This document shows, piece after piece, positions 8,533-15,517 of a DNA stretch of 64,000 nucleotides. The position numbers and the translations under genes are program-made. Source of the DNA: Halomonas sp. McH1-25 (lineage in GTDB: Bacteria > Pseudomonadota > Gammaproteobacteria > Pseudomonadales > Halomonadaceae). Every line of letters starts with the position of its first letter. Within the stretch, counting starts at the first letter, position 1. The notes beneath the pieces were generated by a model, which ran no database searches, was not told where the DNA came from, and worked only from the letters and a program-made list of their open reading frames with translations. The stretch spans positions 124,001-188,000 of the forward strand of contig NZ_JAKRFI010000009.1 of the NCBI RefSeq assembly GCF_022348165.1, in the 5' to 3' direction.

Positions 8533-8880
8533 ATGGAGCTGTTGACTCTACTTTTTGTTTTATTACTTAGTCTAGGTGCCGGCCTGCTAGTGCAGTGGCT
8601 GCCTGTGCGCCACCAGCCGATGCCCACCTATCCTCAGCGCGCACCTTTTCTTGGCGGTGGCACACCTGACAGCCACGCATGGAGCCGCTATCACGTCCGC
8701 TATTATCCCATGACACTACTGCTGATCGCCTTCGAGATGGAGATGATGTTCATGTATCCGTGGGCGGTGGTTTTCGTCGCGAAGGGCATGAAGGCGATGA
8801 TGGAGATGGGCATGTTTCTTGCCATCCTGTCGGTGGGCATCGTTTATGCCTGGCGTGAGGGGGTGTTCAAGTGGCAGTGA
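8533..8880 (+). CDS. nuoA: NuoA-like membrane subunit, divergent
   Basis: 115 residues with three predicted membrane helices, as in NuoA/ND3. The segment RYHVRYYPMTLLLIAFEMEMMFMYPWAV aligns by eye with the hallmark NuoA stretch (RFxVRFYLxAxLFIxFDVExxFLYPWA). Two normally conserved features are changed: the loop Cys of the YECG motif is replaced (FLGGG), and the Asp of FDVE is Glu. That loop lies at the quinone/E-channel junction in true complex I, so its loss fits a complex no longer coupled to quinone. First gene of an overlapping operon; ATG 8533 has a GAGGG-type site before it. Confidence 0.85.
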   Translation: MELLTLLFVLLLSLGAGLLVQWLPVRHQPMPTYPQRAPFLGGGTPDSHAWSRYHVRYYPMTLLLIAFEMEMMFMYPWAVVFVAKGMKAMMEMGMFLAILSVGIVYAWREGVFKWQ

Positions 8881-10187
8881 GCTGGTTACGGAAGCTCGCC
8901 TCGCGCACGCGGGTTCCCGTATTTCCCGTGCTAGGCAAGCAGGGCGATAGAGCGCTGCGGTACCTCGCGCTATCGCCGGAAATCGAGCTGGTCGATTCGC
9001 CACGCCATGCCAGTGTGTTACTGATTGCGGGGGAGATTCCGGCTGACCGATTCGAGCCCTTGCGGCGTGTCCACGACCAGTTGCCATATCCCTTTACCAC
9101 CCTGTGGTTTCGCAGCGAGCCGTGGCCTCATCTGGAAAACGTGCCCAGTGTTGAAAAACTCGACGAGTTGCCTGGGGCCCTGATTACGGCACATCGGGAA
9201 CTGATGGCAGGCCAGCGTGACAGCGCGCCCCGCATCTTGACGGATAAGCCGCCCAACCCCTGGGAAGGCGAGGGCGATTTCGGTCAGGGTGGCGAAGGCA
9301 TGATGGGAGGAGTGCCCTATGGGCGGCCCATGGCCATGAATATGCAGGACGACATCCGCGATGGGTTGACGCTGGATTCGCTGACCTTCCGGCTCGGGCC
9401 GTTCTTCACGGCATTTCCGCCTGGCATGGTGGCGGAAATCACTCTACAGGGCGATCTCGTTCAGACATGGAACACCCAGCTCGCCCCGTATCCGCAGAGC
9501 CTCGACCCGGTATTCATCATCGCCCGGGAACGTCCGGTCCCCATCGCCGAGCTTGAGCTCGCCCGGGCCCGCCATCATCTGCATCGCCTGTTTCATGCCC
9601 TGCATCTTGCCGGGCTGGAGAGCGCCAGTCTGGAAGTCTTGCGCCTGGCACAAAACCTCTCGACCTCAAGCTCGCTGGGCGGGCTGCGCCGCCATCTGGT
9701 GCGTGTTGGCTTCTTTAGTCTGTCTTCGATGGAAGGCGGTGTGCTCAATCACGAACAGGCCCGCAAGATTGGTGGGCCTGCCGCTCGTGCTGCTGGGCTA
9801 GCTAACGACTTGCGCTCACACGATACCGGCTATCGCCGGCTGGGGTTCTCTCCCGTGTGCCAGACCGAAGGTAATACCTATGCTCGCTGGTGGCAGGTTC
9901 TCGAAGAAATCGATCAATCCCTTCATCTGGCTCGCCTGGCCGAATGCGATGACGTACACACGAGCGAGGTGAATCACATCGAGACGCCGCGTGGCCCTTG
10001 GTCCGAGCAGGGACCAGAGGATGCCAGCTCGCTCCTCGACGAAGTGCTGCCAGACCTGGAGTGGGGCGAGGCGCTGGCGACTGTGGCGAGCCTGGATGTT
10101 GCGGCAGTAGTCGACGAGGGGGGCGGAACACAGACGCCTGATGAACTTCGGGTAGTCCAGGGAGGCTCCGGAAATGTTTTTAAATGA
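8871..10187 (+). CDS. NuoB-NuoD-like fused protein without Fe-S ligands
   Basis: 438 residues. Residues about 12-75 resemble NuoB (a SPRHASVLLIAGEI...RRVHDQLP pattern), but the four cluster-N2 cysteines are absent; the whole protein has only two Cys. From about 165 onward it resembles NuoD/hydrogenase large subunits: RLGPFFTAFPPGM, a long helical region, GGVLNHEQARKIGGPAARA and LGFSPVCQTEGNTYARWW. A Gly/Met-rich linker joins the halves. The 49-kDa-type quinone His/Tyr region is not recognisable. Thus a structural remnant of the Q-module that cannot hold an Fe-S cluster by the known mechanism. The start GTG 8871 overlaps the end of the NuoA-like gene; GTG 8877 is an alternative. No NuoC is present. 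Confidence 0.75.
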   Translation: MAVSWLRKLASRTRVPVFPVLGKQGDRALRYLALSPEIELVDSPRHASVLLIAGEIPADRFEPLRRVHDQLPYPFTTLWFRSEPWPHLENVPSVEKLDELPGALITAHRELMAGQRDSAPRILTDKPPNPWEGEGDFGQGGEGMMGGVPYGRPMAMNMQDDIRDGLTLDSLTFRLGPFFTAFPPGMVAEITLQGDLVQTWNTQLAPYPQSLDPVFIIARERPVPIAELELARARHHLHRLFHALHLAGLESASLEVLRLAQNLSTSSSLGGLRRHLVRVGFFSLSSMEGGVLNHEQARKIGGPAARAAGLANDLRSHDTGYRRLGFSPVCQTEGNTYARWWQVLEEIDQSLHLARLAECDDVHTSEVNHIETPRGPWSEQGPEDASSLLDEVLPDLEWGEALATVASLDVAAVVDEGGGTQTPDELRVVQGGSGNVFK

Positions 10188-11100
10188 GCTGTTCCTGCCA
10201 GTGCTGATGGTGACGTTCATGCTGACTGTCGGTGCATATGTCGTGGCGGTGCTTGATCGGCTTATCGCTGGCGCACTCGGCGCCCCTCAGGCAGGCAGTG
10301 TCTGGCTTGCCCCCATGGCCCGAGGGGCTTGGCTGATGACCCAGCACGCCAATGCCACCGAAGCCCCGGACTGGCAAGCCTGGCGGCTGGCGCCAGCACT
10401 GTATTTGGCACTGGCTGCAATCGGACTGGCGGTGGTGCCGTGGTCGGAGTCGCTGGTCGCCACTGACTTGGTCACCAGCGTAGTGCTGTGGGGCAGCGTG
10501 GAAGCACTGGCGACAGTGGTCATCTTCTTGCATGGCTGGTCGGCGAACGCACTGCTGGCACTTATTGGCGGCTATCGTTATGTGGCGCTAGGGCTCTCCT
10601 ACATCCTGATTAGTATGTTCGTACTGATTGGCGTGGCATTGCCGGCCGAATCGCTGCAGTTCACCCAAGTGGTTGCCTCGCAAGACTCGCTATGGAATGT
10701 CATACGCCAGCCGCTGGGGTTGCCACTGTTTCTGATCGTCGGCCTGGGCATGACCTTCTGGGGACCGCTTAACCTGGCCGATTCGGCGGACCTGGCTGGT
10801 GGCACGGCCTCTGAAATTTCTGGCCCCCCGCGGCTGGTCTGGGACGTGGCGCGAGCGGCCATGCTGGTGGCTTTCAGTGGTGTGGCAGCGAGCGCCTTCT
10901 TGGGTGGCTGGCTGGGGCCTTGGCTACCCGGTCCGTTATGGATGGCGATAAAGATGCTGGCGGTACTGCTCGTGTTGCTACTGCTTGGGCGGTTACTGCC
11001 GCGTATTGCCCCTGAGCGCTGCGTCACTCTGATGTGGGTGGTGCTGTTGCCACTGTCGTTTATCGACCTGGTGTGGGCTGGCATAGGAGCGCTGCTATGA
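10174..11100 (+). CDS. nuoH: NuoH-like membrane subunit, divergent
   Basis: 308 residues, about eight membrane helices, recognisable as NuoH/ND1 by the WSAN/LIGGYRYVALGLSY region and overall architecture. Key functional motifs differ. The ER-rich cytoplasmic loop that forms the quinone tunnel (YxxLxERR, RxGPNRVGP) is AVLDRLIAGALGAPQAG here; the SYE glutamate is SYI; and the PFDxxEAExELVxGxxTEY loop is PLNLADSADLAGGTASEI. Quinone chemistry as in complex I is therefore unlikely. The start overlaps the upstream gene by 14 bases with a good GGGAGG site, and the stop overlaps the next ATG (ATGA). Confidence 0.8.
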   Translation: MFLNELFLPVLMVTFMLTVGAYVVAVLDRLIAGALGAPQAGSVWLAPMARGAWLMTQHANATEAPDWQAWRLAPALYLALAAIGLAVVPWSESLVATDLVTSVVLWGSVEALATVVIFLHGWSANALLALIGGYRYVALGLSYILISMFVLIGVALPAESLQFTQVVASQDSLWNVIRQPLGLPLFLIVGLGMTFWGPLNLADSADLAGGTASEISGPPRLVWDVARAAMLVAFSGVAASAFLGGWLGPWLPGPLWMAIKMLAVLLVLLLLGRLLPRIAPERCVTLMWVVLLPLSFIDLVWAGIGALL

Positions 11101-11726
11101 ATCACGGCATTGGCATAGATATCGCGTTTCTGTTGTTGGCCACGCTCGCGGTGGTCACCGGGTGGCGAGTGTTTCGTACCGACTCGATGGTACGCGCCTC
11201 CTTTTTCCTGCTGGTGTCGTTCATCGCCGTGGGCGTGATCATGATTCTGCTGGCAGCGGAATACCTAGGCGTGGCGATGTTCTTCATGATGGCCGTGGAG
11301 ATGACGGTCATGGCGCTGTTCATGGTCATGTTCATGATGAATCCCGCCGGCCTCAATCCGATGAACATGGTTCACCAGGAGCGTATCGCTATCGGGGCGG
11401 GGATTGTCGGCTTCCTGGTGTTGGGCGCCATGGCGCTATTTGCTGCCTTTCCTGACCAGCCGGTCTCGGCAGACCTCGATCCAGTTAGATCCCTAGGCAA
11501 TGAGATGCTCGGTAACTCGATGCTGATCTTCGAGTCGGCGGGCATCGTACTACTCACCACCATGATCGGTGTGGTGGTGTTATCAAGCCACCGAGGGCGC
11601 TATGGGGCAGCTACGGAGGGCTCGCTACCGCCGGGCCTGGATCCGGGTGGTGACCCGGCGGGCAAGCCCGAGGAGGACGAAGAGGGCGAGGGTGGCGGTC
11701 ATCAACACCACCATCATCATCACTGA
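11097..11726 (+). CDS. nuoJ: NuoJ-like membrane subunit with native oligohistidine tail
   Basis: About 209 residues. Five predicted membrane helices match NuoJ/ND6, with the helix-three region EYLGVAMFFMMAVEMTVMALFMVMFM in the expected place. After the last helix comes a hydrophilic Gly/Pro/Glu extension and a terminal GGGHQHHHHHH, a naturally encoded oligohistidine end that would bind divalent metals. The start ATG 11097 overlaps the NuoH-like stop (ATGA); an upstream in-frame ATG at 11034 lies inside the preceding gene and is not preferred. The tail is encoded by mixed CAC/CAT codons and is followed by a normal stop and the next gene's ribosome binding site, so it looks native. Confidence 0.83.
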   Translation: MNHGIGIDIAFLLLATLAVVTGWRVFRTDSMVRASFFLLVSFIAVGVIMILLAAEYLGVAMFFMMAVEMTVMALFMVMFMMNPAGLNPMNMVHQERIAIGAGIVGFLVLGAMALFAAFPDQPVSADLDPVRSLGNEMLGNSMLIFESAGIVLLTTMIGVVVLSSHRGRYGAATEGSLPPGLDPGGDPAGKPEEDEEGEGGGHQHHHHHH

Positions 11727-11754
11727 ACCAGAGCAGACAGGCAGGGAGGCTTGC

Positions 11755-12060
11755 ATGACACTGACAACACTCTTGCTATTGGCAGCGGCACTGATCGGTA
11801 TCGGGATCTATGGCGCGCTTTCCCAGCAATCGTTCGTGATGCTGATGATGGGGCTGGAGCTGATTCTCAATGGCGTCATGCTCGCTGCAGTGGCGTTCTG
11901 GGCCTTTAGCGGGGCAGGTGTACCGGAAGGGCAACTGCTGACGATCATCGTCATGGCAGTGATGGCCATCGAGATGGCCATGGGGTTTGCCTTGGTGGTG
12001 GCGGTTTTCCGCGGCAAACAGGCCGACATGACCGAGTCACTGACCGGGTTGAAGCACTGA
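11755..12060 (+). CDS. nuoK: NuoK-like membrane subunit
   Basis: 101 residues, exactly the size of NuoK/ND4L, with three membrane helices. The two buried glutamates that form part of the central proton channel are both present: in GLELILNG (helix 2) and in AIEMAMGFAL (helix 3). MrpC-type antiporter subunits look similar, but the flanking H, J and L genes favour the complex-I lineage. The start ATG 11755 has a GGGAGG site five bases upstream; the longer frame running upstream from here is noise inside the NuoJ tail. Its TGA overlaps the ATG of the NuoL-like gene by one base. Confidence 0.88.
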   Translation: MTLTTLLLLAAALIGIGIYGALSQQSFVMLMMGLELILNGVMLAAVAFWAFSGAGVPEGQLLTIIVMAVMAIEMAMGFALVVAVFRGKQADMTESLTGLKH

Positions 12061-14033
12061 TGTTGTGGCTCGTTCCTCTTTTGCCGCTGCTTGCCGCCCC
12101 CGGAATGTATTGGCTTGGCAAGCACTGGGCTGGCAAGGAGAGTGGCCGTGCCTTGTTGAGCCTAGTGGGGGCGGCAGTGGCTGTCGTTACCTTGCTGCTC
12201 GCGGGTGTGGCTCTTATGGGGGATTGGAGCGGCGCCTATCGCTGGAGCTCTCAGATCGTCCTGTCGATGGGGATGACACCAGCAAGTGGCGTATTCGCCA
12301 TTGTTGTGCCACTGATCGCGATATTGATCATTGCCTATAGTGCCTACCATGAATCTGAGCCCATCAGTGAGGGCATGCCAACGCGTCCGCCCGTCAGGCT
12401 GATCGCCCTGCTGACGGCATTTATCGGGGCGATGGAGCTTCTCGTACTGGCCGAGGACCTGGTAACCCTGCTCATCGCCTGGGAACTGGTCGGGGCCTGC
12501 TCGTGGGCGCTGATTGCCCATGAGTGGCAAGAGGCCGATAACCTACGGGATGCCGCCTGGGCGTTCCTGGTCACCCGCTTTGGGGACCTAGGGCTGTATA
12601 TTGCCGCGGCGGCAGCGTTTGCCGGCACAGGCTCGTTTGCCTTTGCGGACCTGTCACAGCTCGATGGATGGCTATTGGACGTCTTCGTTGCCGGCGCCGT
12701 GTTGGCCGCAGCCGCAAAGTCCGCCCAGCTTCCCTTCTCGCCATGGTTGTTTGCTGCCATGTCCGGGCCGACCCCGGTGTCGGCATTGCTTCATGCGGCG
12801 ACCATGGTCGCTGCAGGTATCTATCTGGTGATCCGGCTGCATGCGGAGATGGCCGCTGTTGCCTGGTTTGGGCCGGTTGCCATTACGTTGGGCTTGGCCA
12901 CCGCCTTGGCGGGTGGGGTCGTGGCTTATCTACAGGGGCATGCCAAGAAGCTGTTGGCCGCTTCGACATCGGCCCAGTATGGCCTGATGTGGGTGGCGGT
13001 AGGGGCAGGTTTTCCCGGTGTCGCCCTGGTGCACTTCGTCACCCACGCCTTCACGAAAGCGGCTTTGTTCCTGGCGACTGGCATTGCCGAACGTCATGTC
13101 GGCAGCTACTTGCTAAATACGATGCGCCTTGGGCGCCTGCTTCCTGGAATTGCAGCGGCGACCATGGTCGCCAGTCTGGCGCTGGCAGGGGGCGCTCCGC
13201 TGAGTGTGGCGTGGAGTAAGGAGAAGATTATCACTGCCGCTGGTCATCAGGCGTCCTGGCTGGCCGTGATCGCTGCCATCGCTGGAGGGCTCAGCGCGTT
13301 GTATGCGACACGCTTTCAGCTACTGGCATTTGGGCGAGGGCTACATGGCCGCACGAGAACGCCCCCATCCCAGCCAGGGCACTCCTCGGTGGAAGCCGGT
13401 GCGCTCTACCTGCTCTCGGCAGGCACGCTAGCGCTATCTTTCCTCTGGTGGCCCGGGGTCGGAAGTACCCTTGCTGACCTGCTGTCGATCCAGCTTCCTC
13501 AAACCAAACTGTGGGAACTGATCCTGTCGCTACTGTTGGTGGCGCTGGGCATTGGCGTTGGGTTTTGGGCGGTGCGCCGGGAAGTGTCGAGCCAGAGCCG
13601 GCAGAGCGAGAAGCGTGCCGCTATGGCGAACTGGTTTGGCCTGCCGGCTCTAGCAGAACAGGGCGTTGATACAGTCATACGGTTCAGCCGTGGCCTGGCA
13701 CGTTTCGATGATCGCGTAGTGGATGCCGGATTGTGGGGTTATGGCGTAAGTGCCGCGATGGCGTTCAGCCATGGCCTGGCGCGCTTCGACGATCGAGCGG
13801 TGGATGCCGGCATTCGCGCCAGCGCCCGTTTGGGCGTGTGGCTCGCCAAAGTCAGTGATCGACGCGGCGAAGGGGCATTCGATGGCGCAACGAGCCTGCT
13901 TACGAAAGGCGTCGACTGGGCGGGCCAGGTAGCGCGCCAGGCACACACCGGACAGACACATCATTACTATTCCGGCATCGCGGCAGGATTCGCCGTGATC
14001 CTGATAATTCTGGGCATAGGAGCGCTCCTTTGA
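12060..14033 (+). CDS. nuoL: NuoL-like antiporter subunit
   Basis: 657 residues, about 15-16 membrane helices, ending with a lateral-helix-like hydrophilic stretch and a final anchor helix, as in NuoL/ND5. The proton-channel residues are kept: the helix-5 Glu in AWELVGACSWALI and the channel Lys in AAKSAQLPFSPWL, followed by the family signature GPTPVSALLHAATMV. It is a little longer than E. coli NuoL (613) because of a hydrophilic region carrying a 27-residue duplication (residues about 542-595). Presence of the lateral-arm part argues for a NuoL from a complex-I-like assembly rather than MrpA or DabB. Confidence 0.9.
   Translation: MLWLVPLLPLLAAPGMYWLGKHWAGKESGRALLSLVGAAVAVVTLLLAGVALMGDWSGAYRWSSQIVLSMGMTPASGVFAIVVPLIAILIIAYSAYHESEPISEGMPTRPPVRLIALLTAFIGAMELLVLAEDLVTLLIAWELVGACSWALIAHEWQEADNLRDAAWAFLVTRFGDLGLYIAAAAAFAGTGSFAFADLSQLDGWLLDVFVAGAVLAAAAKSAQLPFSPWLFAAMSGPTPVSALLHAATMVAAGIYLVIRLHAEMAAVAWFGPVAITLGLATALAGGVVAYLQGHAKKLLAASTSAQYGLMWVAVGAGFPGVALVHFVTHAFTKAALFLATGIAERHVGSYLLNTMRLGRLLPGIAAATMVASLALAGGAPLSVAWSKEKIITAAGHQASWLAVIAAIAGGLSALYATRFQLLAFGRGLHGRTRTPPSQPGHSSVEAGALYLLSAGTLALSFLWWPGVGSTLADLLSIQLPQTKLWELILSLLLVALGIGVGFWAVRREVSSQSRQSEKRAAMANWFGLPALAEQGVDTVIRFSRGLARFDDRVVDAGLWGYGVSAAMAFSHGLARFDDRAVDAGIRASARLGVWLAKVSDRRGEGAFDGATSLLTKGVDWAGQVARQAHTGQTHHYYSGIAAGFAVILIILGIGALL
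13683..13844 (+). repeat. 81-bp tandem duplication in the nuoL-like gene
   Basis: Two consecutive in-frame units of 27 codons, each opening FSRGLARFDDRVVDAG or FSHGLARFDDRAVDAG. The first 16 residues are nearly identical; the second part of each unit has diverged. It lies in the region corresponding to the long lateral helix of NuoL. Confidence 0.75.
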
Positions 14034-15517
14034 TTCTCACCGCAACCTTGGGGCTCCCCATGCTGGGGGCTCTCGTACTCGCCGTTTCACGCCGTTGGAC
14101 AGAAAGTACGGCTCGCCTGTTTGCCGTAGGGGTTTCTCTGCTACCTGTATTATTACTGGCCTGGACTTGGCTGCAGTTCGATACGCAAGGCGCACTATTT
14201 CAGTTTGTCGAAGAGGTGCCCTGGGTAACCAGCCTGGGTATGGCATACCGGTTAGGCGTGGACGGCATTGCGCTGGCTATCGCGACGATGAGTGCCTTGG
14301 TGTTTGCCGCCAGTATCGCCTATCCCATGAACACGCAGAACCAGCCTCGGCAGTACTATGCTTGGATGCTCTTTCTGCAGTCCGTGTCGCTTGGCGTCTT
14401 CCTCGCGTTGGACCTGCTGCTCTTCTATGTCTTTTTCGACCTGAGCCTGGTGGGAATGTTTTTCCTGATCGGCCGCTGGGGGCACGGCCAGGCTCAGCAG
14501 TCAGCATTCAAATTCTTTCTTTACACTTTCTGTGGTTCGCTACTTTTGCTGCTGGCATTCATCGGGCTTTATCTGTCAGTCGAGCCGCATACCTTTGACA
14601 TGCGTGTGCTCATCGAGCAGCAGCCATTGGCGGGGGCGGGTGTGGTTGCTGGCCTAATATTTCTCGCCCTCATGCTCGGCTTCGCCATTAAGACTCCCAT
14701 CGTGCCCGTGCATACCTGGTTGCCCCAAGCGCATGTCGACGCTCCCGGACCGGCCTCGGCGGTTCTCGCCGGGGTGTTGCTCAAGATGGGCACCTACGGG
14801 ATTCTGCGAATTCCGTACTCGATGATGGGGGAGATCTTTGCCCGCTACGCTCTGATTATCGCTCTCTTTGCTGTGGTTTCTATCCTCTATGGTGCCCTCG
14901 TGGCATTTGGCCAGAGAAGTTTGAAACGACGCATTGCCTACACCTCGATCAATCATATGGGGTACACGGTGCTAGGGATCGCCGTGGCTGGCGCCTTGTT
15001 CCAGGATGCGGAATATGCCCGCGAGATGGCACTGGTAGGGGCCACGGTAGAGATGGTGGCACACGGCCTGATTACCGGGGCGTTGTTTCTGATCTGCGGC
15101 TCGTTCTGGCAGCGCACCGAGGAATACGATTTGGATAGCTATGGTGGGCTGCTCCGGCAGGCACCGCTATTGGCAACGTTCGCCATACTCGCCTCGTTTG
15201 CCAGTTTGGGTCTTCCTGGTCTGGCCGGTTTCGTGGCCGAGTTTCACATCTTTGCAGGGACCTTTGCCGTCTACCCCTGGCTCGCTGTCATTGGTGTGCT
15301 GGGTATCCTTATCACGGCAGCGTTGTTCCTGCAGATGCTGCAGAAACTGTTCTTCGGGGCAATGCCTCAGCGCTGGGCAAAGTTTGACGATCTGCGATCC
15401 ACTGAGTGGGGCGTGCTCGGGGTGTTGTCGGCAGGCTTCGTGATCATCGGTATAGCGCCGCAGTTCTTGCTGACGCTGATAGAGGCTTCAGCAACGCTGT
15501 TGGTAGGAGCCCGCTGA
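14030..15517 (+). CDS. nuoM: NuoM-like antiporter subunit
   Basis: 495 residues and about 14 membrane helices, as in NuoM/ND4. The channel Lys is in FAIKTPIVPVHTWLPQAH, and the second-half Lys region is LLKMGTYGILR. The helix-5 acidic residue, Glu in nearly all NuoM proteins, appears as Asp (FFDLSLVGMFFL), a conservative but uncommon change. The likely start is TTG 14030, which overlaps the NuoL-like TGA; an ATG at 14060 would drop ten residues. Overlapping starts throughout the operon indicate production in fixed ratio. Confidence 0.88.
   Translation: MILTATLGLPMLGALVLAVSRRWTESTARLFAVGVSLLPVLLLAWTWLQFDTQGALFQFVEEVPWVTSLGMAYRLGVDGIALAIATMSALVFAASIAYPMNTQNQPRQYYAWMLFLQSVSLGVFLALDLLLFYVFFDLSLVGMFFLIGRWGHGQAQQSAFKFFLYTFCGSLLLLLAFIGLYLSVEPHTFDMRVLIEQQPLAGAGVVAGLIFLALMLGFAIKTPIVPVHTWLPQAHVDAPGPASAVLAGVLLKMGTYGILRIPYSMMGEIFARYALIIALFAVVSILYGALVAFGQRSLKRRIAYTSINHMGYTVLGIAVAGALFQDAEYAREMALVGATVEMVAHGLITGALFLICGSFWQRTEEYDLDSYGGLLRQAPLLATFAILASFASLGLPGLAGFVAEFHIFAGTFAVYPWLAVIGVLGILITAALFLQMLQKLFFGAMPQRWAKFDDLRSTEWGVLGVLSAGFVIIGIAPQFLLTLIEASATLLVGAR

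Noticed and set aside
11690-11726. The six-His end of the NuoJ-like gene as vector contamination
   Set aside because: It sits in frame with a native linker, uses mixed codons, and is followed by the next gene's ribosome binding site and the NuoK-like start; nothing vector-like is nearby.
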